Source of the DNA: Corynebacterium curieae
Lineage (GTDB): Bacteria > Actinomycetota > Actinomycetes > Mycobacteriales > Mycobacteriaceae
Assembly: GCF_027570035.1 (NCBI RefSeq)
Contig: NZ_JAKMUU010000007.1
Span: 1-64,000 of the forward strand
Length of the DNA: 64,000 nt
Reading direction: 5' to 3'
Below are positions 50,982-59,639 of the stretch, piece by piece (within the stretch, counting starts at the first letter, position 1; each line of letters begins with the position of its first letter). A model generated the notes under the pieces. It saw only the letters and a list, made by a program, of their open reading frames with translations. It had not been told where the DNA came from and ran no database searches. Position numbers and translations under genes: made by a program.

Positions 50982-51949
50982 TAGTAGTAGTACGGGAAGC
51001 TATCCCAGTTGGGCTCGCGCTTTTCTAAGAAGGACTCCTTGCCCTCGACGGCCTCGTCGGTCATATACGCCAAGCGAGTGGCCTCGCCGGCGAAGACCTG
51101 CTGGCCCATAAGCCCGTCATCGGTGAGGTTGAAGGCGAACTTCAGCATGCGCTGGGCGGTGGGGGACTTCATGTTGATCTCCTGGCCCATACGGATGGCG
51201 GCGTCTTCGAGCTCGCCGTGGTCCGCGACCTCATTGACCGCGCCCATCTCGTACATCCGCTGGGCATCGTAGGTGCGGCCCAAGAAGAAGATCTCGCGGG
51301 CGAATTTCTGGCCCACCATCTTGGCCAGATACGCCGAGCCATAGCCGGCATCGAAGGATCCCACGTCCGCATCCGTCTGCTTGAAGCGCGCCTCTTGACG
51401 GGAGGCGACCGTCATATCGCAGACCACGTGTAGCGAGTGCCCGCCGCCGGCCGCCCAACCATTGACCACGGCGATGACCACCTTCGGCATGGTGCGGATA
51501 AGGCGCTGGACCTCGAGGATGTGTAGGCGGCCGCCCTCCACCTTTTCGCGGGCGGTGTCCACGGCGGATTCATCTGCGGTGGCGTCATCGTGGGCGTGCT
51601 CGGTGGCGTAGCGGTAACCGGAGCGGCCGCGAATGCGCTGGTCGCCGCCGGAACAAAACGCCCAGCCGCCGTCCTTTTTGGACGGGCCATTGCCGGTGAG
51701 CAAAATCGTGCCCACATCCGGCGTGCGCCGGGCGTGATCCATGGCGCGGTAGAGCTCGTCTACGGTATGCGGGCGAAAGGCATTGCGCACCTCAGGGCGG
51801 TCGAAGGCGATGCGCACGATGCCGTTCTTGCGGCCCTCGCCGTTGAGCCGGTGATAGGTGATATCCGTCAGGTCCTCAAAACCTTCTACGGAATGCCATA
51901 ATTCCGGCCGGAACGGATTATCGGTGCTGTATTTTCTCTGCTCGCTCAT
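50981..51949 (-). CDS. menB: 1,4-dihydroxy-2-naphthoyl-CoA synthase
   Basis: 322 residues from ATG 51949; 51 further in-frame upstream codons have no MenB similarity. Crotonase-family enzyme that cyclises o-succinylbenzoyl-CoA. Motifs: DITYHRLNGEGRKNGIVRIAFDRPEVRNAFRP, CSGGDQRIRG (oxyanion hole), VNGWAAGGGHSLHVVCDMTVAS, and DADVGSFDAGYGSAYLAKMVGQKFAREIFFLGRTYDA. The last has the active-site Asp/Gly and Tyr of MenB. SEQRKYSTDNPFRPELWHSVEGFEDLTDITYHR is the usual N-terminus. TAAGCT 7 bases ahead suggests a leaderless transcript. Confidence 0.95.
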   Translation of the reverse strand: MSEQRKYSTDNPFRPELWHSVEGFEDLTDITYHRLNGEGRKNGIVRIAFDRPEVRNAFRPHTVDELYRAMDHARRTPDVGTILLTGNGPSKKDGGWAFCSGGDQRIRGRSGYRYATEHAHDDATADESAVDTAREKVEGGRLHILEVQRLIRTMPKVVIAVVNGWAAGGGHSLHVVCDMTVASRQEARFKQTDADVGSFDAGYGSAYLAKMVGQKFAREIFFLGRTYDAQRMYEMGAVNEVADHGELEDAAIRMGQEINMKSPTAQRMLKFAFNLTDDGLMGQQVFAGEATRLAYMTDEAVEGKESFLEKREPNWDSFPYYY

Positions 51950-52247
51950 GACGGCCAGCTTAGTGGCAAAAGAAGAATAGTCCCCATTCCCAACCCTCAC
52001 CCACACACACTGCCCAGCAGGCCGGTAATAATCAATGTGCGATACTGCGAGGTTGTTGCCCCGCACAATACCCGTGTACGCCATACCAGCGCGGTACTCC
52101 ATGCCATGGGGAGAGTCGAACTCCCCGCCCCTTTGAAAAGCGCTAAAGGGGGCCTGTGTCCCAGGATTTTCCCCTCCAGGGTGGGGGCCTGCTCGCTGCA
52201 GGGTGTGTGGGCTACCATCGCGCGCCTTTAGGTAGCGCGCGATATGA
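51950..52247 (-). other. 298-base gene-free segment rich in hairpins upstream of menB
   Basis: No coding frame here has family similarity. Strong hairpins are at 52108-52126 (GGGGAG, 7-base loop, CTCCCC), at 52128-52151 (CCCCTTT with AAAGGGG) and at 52217-52243 (ATCGCGCGC with GCGCGCGAT, just after the DIP1984 stop). Read on the minus strand the first one looks like a tRNA T-arm (stem GGGAG, loop TTCGACT). The third may terminate the DIP1984-family gene though it has no T run. A structured RNA is possible but not shown. Confidence 0.5.
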
Positions 52248-52709
52248 CTATCCGTTTTTCAGTTCGGTATTCCAGTTCAGCTGCTGGATGCGGGTATCCA
52301 GCTCGCGGTACTGCTTGGAGAGATCGTCTACGCGCTTGCGCAGCTCCGCCACCGGGATGGTGGAGACAAACTTAATCTCGTTGCGGGAATAGCGATCCGA
52401 GCGCGTGCCCGCCCGCTGCGCCAGGTCGTGGTAAATGCGGCGTTTGCGCAAGAGACCGTCGCGAAGCGCGAGGGCCTCCATCAAGTTCATCTTTTCATCA
52501 AAGGCGGTGGCGATATTCGTCGCGTTAATGGCCTGCACCAGCTCATCGATGCGCCCTGCCACGCCGTCGAGCTCGCGCAGCAGCTCCTGCGGATCCTCAT
52601 CCGGGGTATCGCCCTCCTGCACGCGGACCACGGTGAGCAGCCGCTCGTGCAGGCTATTGAGGCGCTCCTGCGCCTGCGCGCGCTCCGCCAATGCCTCAGC
52701 TAGCAGCAT
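52248..52709 (-). CDS. DIP1984 family protein
   Basis: 153 residues from ATG 52709, preceded by AAAGGAGG. Almost wholly helical coiled coil: LAERAQAQERLNSLHERLLTVV, LRELDGVAGRIDELVQAINATNIAT, and VAELRKRVDDLSKQYRELDTRIQQLNWNTEL. It matches the DIP1984 family (septicolysin-like), which occurs in corynebacteria and other bacteria and has no certain function. It is a single gene, with hairpins downstream. Confidence 0.82.
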   Translation of the reverse strand: MLLAEALAERAQAQERLNSLHERLLTVVRVQEGDTPDEDPQELLRELDGVAGRIDELVQAINATNIATAFDEKMNLMEALALRDGLLRKRRIYHDLAQRAGTRSDRYSRNEIKFVSTIPVAELRKRVDDLSKQYRELDTRIQQLNWNTELKNG

Positions 52710-52772
52710 AATTCCTCCTTTATTGGTATGGGTTCCCAAAATAGCGCAGAGCGGGGGAGGGGTCAATGAAAA

Positions 52773-54166
52773 CTAGCTGATAAACATAAACGCAAAAAGC
52801 GTGTTAAGTACTGTCGCTACTATCATTGGTACGGCGGTACGCTTTACCAGACGAATCGGATTGACATCGATAGCTCCAGCTACGATAAGGATGGCGGCAT
52901 TGACCGGCGAGACTTGTCGCATGAGGTTGGACGTGCCCCAGATAGCGGTGAGCATCTGCGGTGCATGGATGGAGGTCTGGGAAGCCAGATTAGGAACGAC
53001 CTCTGAAAGGCGAAATAGGGAGCGGTGCCGGAGCCGGTGAGCGCAGCCATGGCGGCGGTAGCGGCAACGAAGATGAGAACAATAAACACGGCCGCGCCAG
53101 AGGAGTTTTCGGCGGTCGATATGAGCATATCGATTACACCCATTTGAGTGATGCCTTCTACTAGGACCGCGGCGGCAACAAGGAGTGCAACCACACCGGC
53201 GGCGCCTTCGCCCATACCCTTGAAGAAGCCAGCGGCGGAGTCGATGGCACCGGTGATGGTGCGATGACGGATAGATTCGATGCTCATCGCGATAAAGAGA
53301 GAGACTACCGTGACAGGCAGAATTCCAGCCTCGAAAGAGAGTACGCCGACTCGCTCGAGGACAGCAGAGACCACGATTAGGAGCAATGGCAACAATGGCA
53401 ATACGGCGTAGTAGCCAGGAAGGGTGGCGGCGCGGGCAATGGATTGTTCCGTGGCGGCATCGGTCAGCCCAGCATCCGTGGAGCCGGATGATTCCTCCTG
53501 TTTGTCACAATGGCGCTGCCACCACATGTGTACGAAAGCCGTGACGAGGAGGGTAGGAACGGTAGCATAGGCAACTGAACCGTAAACAAATTCGGTTACG
53601 GTCATATCTGTTAGATCCGCGCCTTGGATGAGCCCAGCTTCCAGCGGGGTGGGCATGATGGTGGATGAAGTGACCACGATGGCAGCCACAGTCAGGGGTG
53701 TGAGGCCTGCAGCGATAAGTGCGGGCAGGAGGGTAGCTACTAAAAGTAGTGATAACGCAGCGGCTGAGGGGATCACGAGTGAGAGCAAACTGCCCAAAAT
53801 GAAGCCGACTGGTACCAACCAGTACGAGCCTTTAAATCGTTTGAGTGGTGACGATAAGACAACGACGGTCTTTGCGTCTGCACCGATGTGGCGCATGTAC
53901 GAGACAAATCCAAATAGCACCATGATGGCCATGCCGATGCCTGAGAAACGCTCTTTAAACAGGGCATCAATGACAAGGAGTTGATCATAGAAGGAATTAC
54001 CGGTCGCTTCGATTTCCGTGGTGCGAAACTCCGCACGACCGGTGAGTGCTGCGAGCATTAGAAGTATTACGCCTGCGGCGAAGATGGCAGTGGCCGCGTG
54101 AACTTTTTTATAGATGAGATAAACCACCGCAGCTATCGCTAACAGGGAAATTAGGAGGTAGAGCAT
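52773..54166 (-). pseudogene. dcuC: C4-dicarboxylate transporter DcuC, frameshifted
   Basis: Read on the minus strand from ATG 54166: about 385 residues of a DcuC-type membrane transporter (SLLAIAAVVYLIYKKVHAATAIF, VLFGFVSYMRHIGADAKTVVV, LSLVIPSAAALSLLLVATLLPALIAAGLTPL). After GTAPYFAF (plus 53009) the frame changes. In the next frame the family C-terminus continues: EVVPNLASQTSIHAPQ, then MLTAIWGTSNLMRQVSPVNA and RTAVPMIVATVLNTLFAF up to 52773. One base missing in the T run (minus-strand TTT at 53006-53008) explains it: TTTTCA would restore FSEVV. Full length would be about 465 residues, normal for DcuC. The gene is lower in GC than its neighbours, suggesting transfer. Either a recent pseudogene or a sequencing error in a homopolymer. 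Confidence 0.82.
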
Positions 54167-54202
54167 AGTAGGAACGTAGCACCACCAAGACCTTTCTTCT
54201 AG

Positions 54203-55240
54203 ATGAAAGCTACCATGAAGGCCATGCATATCGATGACGTCCTCGACCGCGCCCACGTAGTTTCCCTCCCCCTCGCCGTGCGTTTCCGCGGCATCACCAC
54301 CAGGGAGGCCCTGCTCATCGATGGCCCAGCCGGCTGGGGCGAATTCGCGCCCTTCCTGGAGTACGGACCGGCCGAGTCCGCTGCTTGGCTGCGCGCCGGG
54401 CTCGAGGCCGCATACGAGGGTTTTCCGGAGCCGGTGCGCGATTCTATCGAGGTCAACGCCACCATTCCGGCCGTGCCCGCCAGCGAGGTTCCGGCCGTGG
54501 TGGAGCGCTACCCCGGCTGCCGCACCTTCAAAATCAAGGTGGCGGAAAAGGGCCACACGCTTGCCGACGACGCCGCTCGCGTCCGCGCCGTCCGCGACGC
54601 CGTCACCCAACGCGGCGAAATCCCTATCCTGCGCGTGGACGCCAACGGCGGCTGGAGCGTCGATGAGGCGGTCGAGGCCGCGCAGATGATGATGCCGCTG
54701 GATTATATGGAACAGCCGTGCGCCACCACTGAGGAGCTCGCCCAAGTCCGTGGCCGCCTTATGCGCGCCGGCCTCTTTGTACGCGTTGCCGCTGATGAAT
54801 CCATTCGCAAGGTTGCCGACCCTTATCGCGTCGCCGAGTTGCAGGCAGCGGACGTCGCCGTGGTCAAGCCCGCCCCGCTCGGCGGCGTGCGCCGCGTCCT
54901 CGAGGTGGCCCAACACCTGCGCCAGCGCCACATGGATATCACGGTGGCCTCCGCGCTCGATACCTCCATTGGCATCAATATGGGCCTTGCGGCCGTCGCC
55001 GCTCTCCCGCGCATCTACGACGACGAGGACATCGACGTCACCCCGGCCGCCGCCGGTCTCGCCACCGGTTCCCTTTTCGAAGAAGACGTCACCGCCCCGC
55101 GCCCGCTTGTCGATGGCTACCTTCCCGCCGATATCCTCGCCCCCGACCCAGACCGCCTTGCTGCGCTCGCCGCCCCCGCCGACCGCCGCGACTGGTGGTT
55201 CGATCGCCTCCGCGACTGCTGGCAGCACCTTGCTAAATAG
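54203..55240 (+). CDS. menC: o-succinylbenzoate synthase
   Basis: 345 residues; in-frame ATGs at 54203, 54215 and 54224 are alternatives. Enolase-superfamily dehydratase in menaquinone synthesis. Catalytic KxK in RTFKIKVAEKG (about residue 112), metal ligands in LRVDANGGWSVDEA, DYMEQPCATTEEL and ADESIRKVADP, and the second lysine in VAVVKPAPLGGVRRVLEVA. It is divergent from dcuC with only 36 bases between starts. The stop is 3 bases from that of the convergent AbiEi-like gene. Confidence 0.93.
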   Translation: MKATMKAMHIDDVLDRAHVVSLPLAVRFRGITTREALLIDGPAGWGEFAPFLEYGPAESAAWLRAGLEAAYEGFPEPVRDSIEVNATIPAVPASEVPAVVERYPGCRTFKIKVAEKGHTLADDAARVRAVRDAVTQRGEIPILRVDANGGWSVDEAVEAAQMMMPLDYMEQPCATTEELAQVRGRLMRAGLFVRVAADESIRKVADPYRVAELQAADVAVVKPAPLGGVRRVLEVAQHLRQRHMDITVASALDTSIGINMGLAAVAALPRIYDDEDIDVTPAAAGLATGSLFEEDVTAPRPLVDGYLPADILAPDPDRLAALAAPADRRDWWFDRLRDCWQHLAK

Positions 55241-55243
55241 GGT

Positions 55244-56155
55244 TTAGAGCAAGCTTTGGTGAAACCTCCATGCTGGGGTCACCAGCGCCCGCCGCACCTT
55301 CTGCGGCTTAGTCTTTAACCCGCGCACGCTACGTCGATGCGTCACTGTTTTCTGCACCGTTTCCAGCACCAGCTTGAGGTGGTAGTCGGTGCACTCATCC
55401 GTAAACTTCAGCGGTGCCCACCCGTGTTGCACCGCATGATTGGTCTTCCACGTCCCGATGAGGAATTCCCGGTGATTATTCTCCGGCGCGTGATAAAACA
55501 GCGAGTCCAAGTCCACCACCGTCGTTCCCGCCCTGAAACCTAGATCCCAGGTGTACGGTCCCAGCCGGAAATTCGGCACAGGCTTAAGGCCCACCCGCCG
55601 CATCTCGTGGTATATCCGCTGCTCCCACTTCGACGCCGTACCTACCGGCGCCTCCTCCGCCAGTGTGCGAAGTGCATCCTTTTCCTTGCTGGTCACCATC
55701 TCTAAATCGGCCGCAAACCTACCCCTCCCGTTGAGCCCGCGATACGCCTGCGCCAGCGCTTCCTTCAGCAGCCACTCGCCGCAGCGCTCAAAGCTGAGGG
55801 CATCTGCCACCGCTTGCGCCGGCAATGCCATCCGCACGCCTTTTACCCGATTTGCTGGCACCGGCCGCGACCTCACCGTGCGCACTAGCTCATTGGCATG
55901 TGTCCGGCGACTATTGTCTATCCGAATCGTCGCCGGCAGCCGCACTTCGCATAAGCCGTATGCTGCGAGCGCCGCCGTTCCCGTAAACACCGCATCTGGA
56001 TAAAGCTGCGCCACTGCGGCTACCTTATCCTTCGCGCTCGCCTGCGCTGGGACGTAACAGTTGCGCCTAAGCCGAAGGAGCCTGCCCTCTGCCACCTCCT
56101 TTTCAATTCGATATTGAGTCAATCCTTCTTCGAATAGGTCTTTTCGTGTGTACAT
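55244..56155 (-). CDS. AbiEi-type antitoxin-domain protein with restriction-like (DUF559) C-terminus
   Basis: 303 residues. N-terminal winged helix KDLFEEGLTQYRIEKEVAEGRLLRLRRNCYVPA is typical of AbiEi antitoxin N-terminal domains. A middle AAVAQLYPDAVFTGTAALAAYGLCEVRLPATIRI follows the same family. The C-terminal part (200-290) looks like a small nuclease-like fold: WEQRIYHEMRRVGLKPVPNFRLGPYTWDLGFRAGTTVVDLDSLFYHAPENNHREFLIGTWKTNHAVQHGW, with E, D and a K/H pattern close to Vsr/DUF559. No toxin (AbiEii) gene is adjacent, so it is an orphan. Function in defence or regulation is only inferred. TGTACA-flanked ATG 56155. Confidence 0.65.
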   Translation of the reverse strand: MYTRKDLFEEGLTQYRIEKEVAEGRLLRLRRNCYVPAQASAKDKVAAVAQLYPDAVFTGTAALAAYGLCEVRLPATIRIDNSRRTHANELVRTVRSRPVPANRVKGVRMALPAQAVADALSFERCGEWLLKEALAQAYRGLNGRGRFAADLEMVTSKEKDALRTLAEEAPVGTASKWEQRIYHEMRRVGLKPVPNFRLGPYTWDLGFRAGTTVVDLDSLFYHAPENNHREFLIGTWKTNHAVQHGWAPLKFTDECTDYHLKLVLETVQKTVTHRRSVRGLKTKPQKVRRALVTPAWRFHQSLL

Positions 56156-56342
56156 AGCCTTTTAGACTGCTGCGCTGAGGATTCGGTTCCGCGGAAATGC
56201 CGGGATCACGACTTTCGTCCATACAAACCACCCAAACCGTCGACGAAATCCCTGATTTAGATGGACAAAGATCGCGATCGGCGGCGGAAAGCCAGGACCG
56301 AGCTCGCTGCCCAGCCCGCCACCTGTGCGTACGCTAGAGGAC

Positions 56343-58745
56343 ATGTCTACTATCAAGGTCCGCGATGCCCACCTGCACAACCTGCGCAACGTCGACGTCG
56401 ATATGCCCCGTGGCAAGCTCGTCGCGGTCACGGGAGTGTCTGGTTCGGGCAAGTCTTCGCTGGCATTCGGCACGATTCACGGCGAAGGCCAGCGTCGCTA
56501 CCTCGAATCAGTAGCACCCTTCGCCCGCCGCCTCATTAGCTCGGCCGTCGACCCACAGGTCAGCCAGGTAGAGGGCCTGCCGCCGACGGTCGCGCTGCAG
56601 CAATCGACCTCCGGCGGCGGTGCGCGCTCCACGGTCGGCACGGTCTCCGCGCTTTCGAATAGCGTGCGCCTGCTCTATTCGCGCGCCGGTGATAACCCGG
56701 AGGGCCTGTACTCGGATTCCTTTTCGCCCAATACCCCGGAGGGCATGTGCCCGCAGTGCCACGGCACGGGCGTGGTTCATGAGCCCACCGAGGAGTCCAT
56801 GGTCCCGGATCCCACCCTCTCCATCGAGGAAGGCGCCATCCAAGCATGGCCCGGTGCTTGGGCCGGCAAGAATTTCCACGACATCTTGATGAACTTAGGC
56901 TATGACCTGGACTCGCCGTGGCAGGACCTGCCGCAAGAGGACCGCGACTGGATTCTCTTTACCGAAGAGCGCCCCGTCGTCACGGTCAAGCCCCTGCGCG
57001 GCAAGGACCAGATTCAGCGCAATTACGAGGGCACGTGGCGCTCGGTGGCCAGCTACCTGAATAAGACGCTGGCGGAGACCCAATCGGATACGCTGCGCAA
57101 GCGGACCCTTTCTTATATGGAATCGCGTGAGTGTGAAACCTGTGGCGGCCGCCGCCTCAACCCGGCCGCGCTGCAGGTGACTTATGCGGGCATGCCCATC
57201 GATGAGCTGGGCGCGCTGCCGCTGGATAGGGTGCATGCGGTGCTCAGCAAGCAGAATCCGGAAGAGAACTCGGCCGAGGATTTGCTGCTTAAACAGATTC
57301 TTCCCGCGTTGACCTCGGCGCTTGAGCTCGGCTTGGCCCACCTGAGTTTGGATCGGCCGACGCAGAGCCTGTCCGGCGGCGAGATGCAGCGCATCCGTTT
57401 GGCCGCGCAGCTGCGCTCCGGCCTCTTTGGCGTGGCGTATGTGCTCGACGAGCCCTCGGCCGGCCTGCACCCAGATGAGCGCGATGCGGTCATGGAGATG
57501 TGCCGCCGCTTCATCGCGGCCGGCAACTCCGTGCTTTTGGTGGAGCATGACATGGATTTGGTCGCGCAGGCGGATTGGCTCGTGGACGTCGGACCGCTGG
57601 CCGGCGAGCGCGGCGGCAACGTGGTTTATTCGGGCCCGGTCGCAGACTACGACGCGGATACCCCCACCGCCCGCGCCTTGGCCAACCGCACGCTCGCGCT
57701 TGCCGAGGACTCCCGTACCCCCTCCTCCCACCTCACCCTCCGCGGCATTAATGCGCGCAGCATCGACAATCTGGATGTGGACTTTGGTTTAGGCCAATTC
57801 ACGGCAGTTGCCGGTGTCTCCGGCTCGGGCAAGTCCACTCTGGTCAGTACAGTGCTCGCCGGCCTACTGCGCCAATCCGCCACGGCCGTTTCCGACGAGG
57901 AGGAAGCCGAAGAACAAGGCTGGTCCGTCAAGCGTGCGGAGGGCTTTGACCAGGTCAAGCGCGTCGTGCAGATTACCCAAAAGCCCATCGGCCGCACCCC
58001 ACGCTCCACGCTGGCGACCTATACCGGGCTCTTCGATAACGTTCGCAAGCTCTTCGCCTCCACCGATGAGGCCAAGCAGCGCAAGTGGACGGTCTCGCGC
58101 TTTTCTTACAACGTAAAGCAAGGCCAGTGCCCCATCTGCGGTGGCGCGGGCAAGATCGAGGTGGAGCTGGTCTTCCTACCGGGCTCGTACACCACCTGCC
58201 CAGAGTGCGGCGGCGCCCGCTTCAACGACGAGACCCTCGAGGTGACCTGGCAGGGCCGCACCATTGCGGACATCTTGGAGCTTACCGTAGACGAGGCCGC
58301 AGAGGTCTTCGCCGAGGAAGAAAAGATTTACCGCGCTATCGCCACGCTGCAGGCCGTCGGCCTGGGCTATCTCCGCCTCGGCCAAGGTGCGCCTGAGCTC
58401 TCCGGCGGCGAGGCCCAGCGCATTAAGCTGGCTACGGAGCTGCAGCGCTCCCGAAACTCCCGCCGCGGCCATACGGTTTACCTGTTAGACGAGCCCACCA
58501 CGGGCCTGCATCCGGCCGATATCGACTTACTCAATACCGAGCTGCACAAGCTGGCGGATGCTGGGCATACGGTGGTCGTCGTCGAGCATGATCTTTCGGT
58601 GATGGCGAATGCGGACCGCATCATTGAGATGGGCCCAGGCGCCGGTGAAGACGGTGGCCAGATCATCGCGGATGCCACCCCAGCGCAGGTAGCCAAGGAG
58701 GATACCGCCACCGGCCGCGCCTTGCGCGCGCGGCAGGAGAACTAA
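56343..58745 (+). CDS. UvrA-like ABC ATPase (UvrA2/DrrC type)
   Basis: 800 residues from ATG 56343; true UvrA has about 940-950. Two ABC modules: Walker A VTGVSGSGKSSLAFGTIHGEGQRRY and VAGVSGSGKSTLVSTVLAG, signatures QSLSGGEMQRIRLAAQL and ELSGGEAQRIKLATEL, Walker B YVLDEPSAGLHPDERDAV and YLLDEPTTGLHPADIDLL. Zinc modules: CPQCHGTG, CETCGGRRLN, CPICGGAGK and CPECGGARF. It lacks the UvrB-binding/insertion region of about 150 residues. Class II UvrA proteins are linked to DNA damage or drug resistance. TACGCT 7 bases ahead supports leaderless start. The 187-base region to the previous gene has no other feature I can support. Confidence 0.85.
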   Translation: MSTIKVRDAHLHNLRNVDVDMPRGKLVAVTGVSGSGKSSLAFGTIHGEGQRRYLESVAPFARRLISSAVDPQVSQVEGLPPTVALQQSTSGGGARSTVGTVSALSNSVRLLYSRAGDNPEGLYSDSFSPNTPEGMCPQCHGTGVVHEPTEESMVPDPTLSIEEGAIQAWPGAWAGKNFHDILMNLGYDLDSPWQDLPQEDRDWILFTEERPVVTVKPLRGKDQIQRNYEGTWRSVASYLNKTLAETQSDTLRKRTLSYMESRECETCGGRRLNPAALQVTYAGMPIDELGALPLDRVHAVLSKQNPEENSAEDLLLKQILPALTSALELGLAHLSLDRPTQSLSGGEMQRIRLAAQLRSGLFGVAYVLDEPSAGLHPDERDAVMEMCRRFIAAGNSVLLVEHDMDLVAQADWLVDVGPLAGERGGNVVYSGPVADYDADTPTARALANRTLALAEDSRTPSSHLTLRGINARSIDNLDVDFGLGQFTAVAGVSGSGKSTLVSTVLAGLLRQSATAVSDEEEAEEQGWSVKRAEGFDQVKRVVQITQKPIGRTPRSTLATYTGLFDNVRKLFASTDEAKQRKWTVSRFSYNVKQGQCPICGGAGKIEVELVFLPGSYTTCPECGGARFNDETLEVTWQGRTIADILELTVDEAAEVFAEEEKIYRAIATLQAVGLGYLRLGQGAPELSGGEAQRIKLATELQRSRNSRRGHTVYLLDEPTTGLHPADIDLLNTELHKLADAGHTVVVVEHDLSVMANADRIIEMGPGAGEDGGQIIADATPAQVAKEDTATGRALRARQEN

Positions 58746-58823
58746 GCGGCCAGCATTATCTGCCCGTAAGCTATCGGAGAACTCTCTGGGATCTCACAGC
58801 CAAATGGGGTAGAGGTAGAAAGT

Positions 58824-59576
58824 ATGACTACTAAAGGCCCTCAAGGCGGAAACCATGGCGATAATAATGAAACCCGCAGCTGGTCCAGCCCGGCGGATGA
58901 TGCCACGCGCCAGATAGGCCGCGTACCCGATAATGCCGCTGGTCCCAACCGTGACCAGCAGCGCCGCGAGCACCCCAAGCAGTACTTTCCGGGCGAGCAG
59001 CAGCCACAGAATGAGACTCGTCAATTCGATGCGGCCGGTGGCTACCAGCAAGGCTACGGCCAGAGCTACCAGCCGCAGGGTGGTCAGGGGCAAGGGCAGG
59101 CCTACGGTCAGCAATATAACCAGCAGTACGCGCAGCAGCCGGAATACGAGCCGGTTCCGTCGGACTATGACCCGGACCAGCCGGAAAAGCGCAAGAAGAA
59201 GGGCGGCGGCGCCATTGCTGGCGTCTTCGCGGCCATCGCTGTGCTAGCCGTACTGGCTGCAGCCGTGCTGTTTTTCCTGTGGCGCAACGCCGCGGGCGAG
59301 GCGGATAAGCCGGATCCAGAGCCGGTGACGGAGACGCTGACCACGCAAGTTCCCACCACCGTGACGCAGACCGATGAGCCGGATACGCAGGATGAGAATT
59401 CCAATAAGCTGCCAAAGCTGCCGGACTTCCAGAATGACCTGCCTTCTGATATCCCGACCGAGCTGCCGCCAGAGGTGCAAGACCAGCTGGATAACGGCAG
59501 CGACGTGAACATAGAGGACCTCCTCAACGATCTCTTGGGCGGCGGCGAGCAGCCGGCCGACCAGCAGGGCGCTTAG
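58824..59576 (+). CDS. Single-pass membrane protein with Gln/Gly-rich cytoplasmic part
   Basis: 250 residues. N-terminal 125 are low complexity, Gln, Gly and Tyr repeated (GYQQGYGQSYQPQGGQGQGQAYGQQYNQQY). KRKKKGGG precedes one helix (about 134-155, AIAGVFAAIAVLAVLAAAVLFFL), and the C-terminal 95 are extracytoplasmic, acidic and Thr/Pro/Asp-rich (VTETLTTQVPTTVTQTDEP, LPDFQNDLPSDIPTELPPEV). No known enzyme domain. The topology, tail outside, follows from the basic residues before the helix. It lies between the UvrA-like gene and menD. Function unknown. Confidence 0.72.
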   Translation: MTTKGPQGGNHGDNNETRSWSSPADDATRQIGRVPDNAAGPNRDQQRREHPKQYFPGEQQPQNETRQFDAAGGYQQGYGQSYQPQGGQGQGQAYGQQYNQQYAQQPEYEPVPSDYDPDQPEKRKKKGGGAIAGVFAAIAVLAVLAAAVLFFLWRNAAGEADKPDPEPVTETLTTQVPTTVTQTDEPDTQDENSNKLPKLPDFQNDLPSDIPTELPPEVQDQLDNGSDVNIEDLLNDLLGGGEQPADQQGA

Positions 59577-59625
59577 AACTGGGCGCCCAGCACCTGCCCG
59601 GTAAGGGAAATGGTGCGCGGGCAGG

Positions 59626-59631
59626 TAAAAT
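59626..59631 (+). promoter_or_regulatory. -10 box of leaderless menD
   Basis: TAAAAT, 8 bases before ATG 59640, no ribosome site. Confidence 0.55.
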
Positions 59632-59639
59632 CGGGCGGC

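Noticed and set aside
52108..52126. A tRNA gene on the minus strand, suggested by a perfect T-arm
   Set aside because: No matching acceptor stem, D-arm or anticodon arm at the required distances.
54167..55228. N-terminal extension of the dcuC frame across menC
   Set aside because: It is antisense to menC. The transporter begins at ATG 54166 with MLYLLISLLAIA.
56343..58745. Canonical excinuclease UvrA
   Set aside because: At 800 residues it lacks the region found in UvrA of about 950 residues; class II UvrA-like is the better call.
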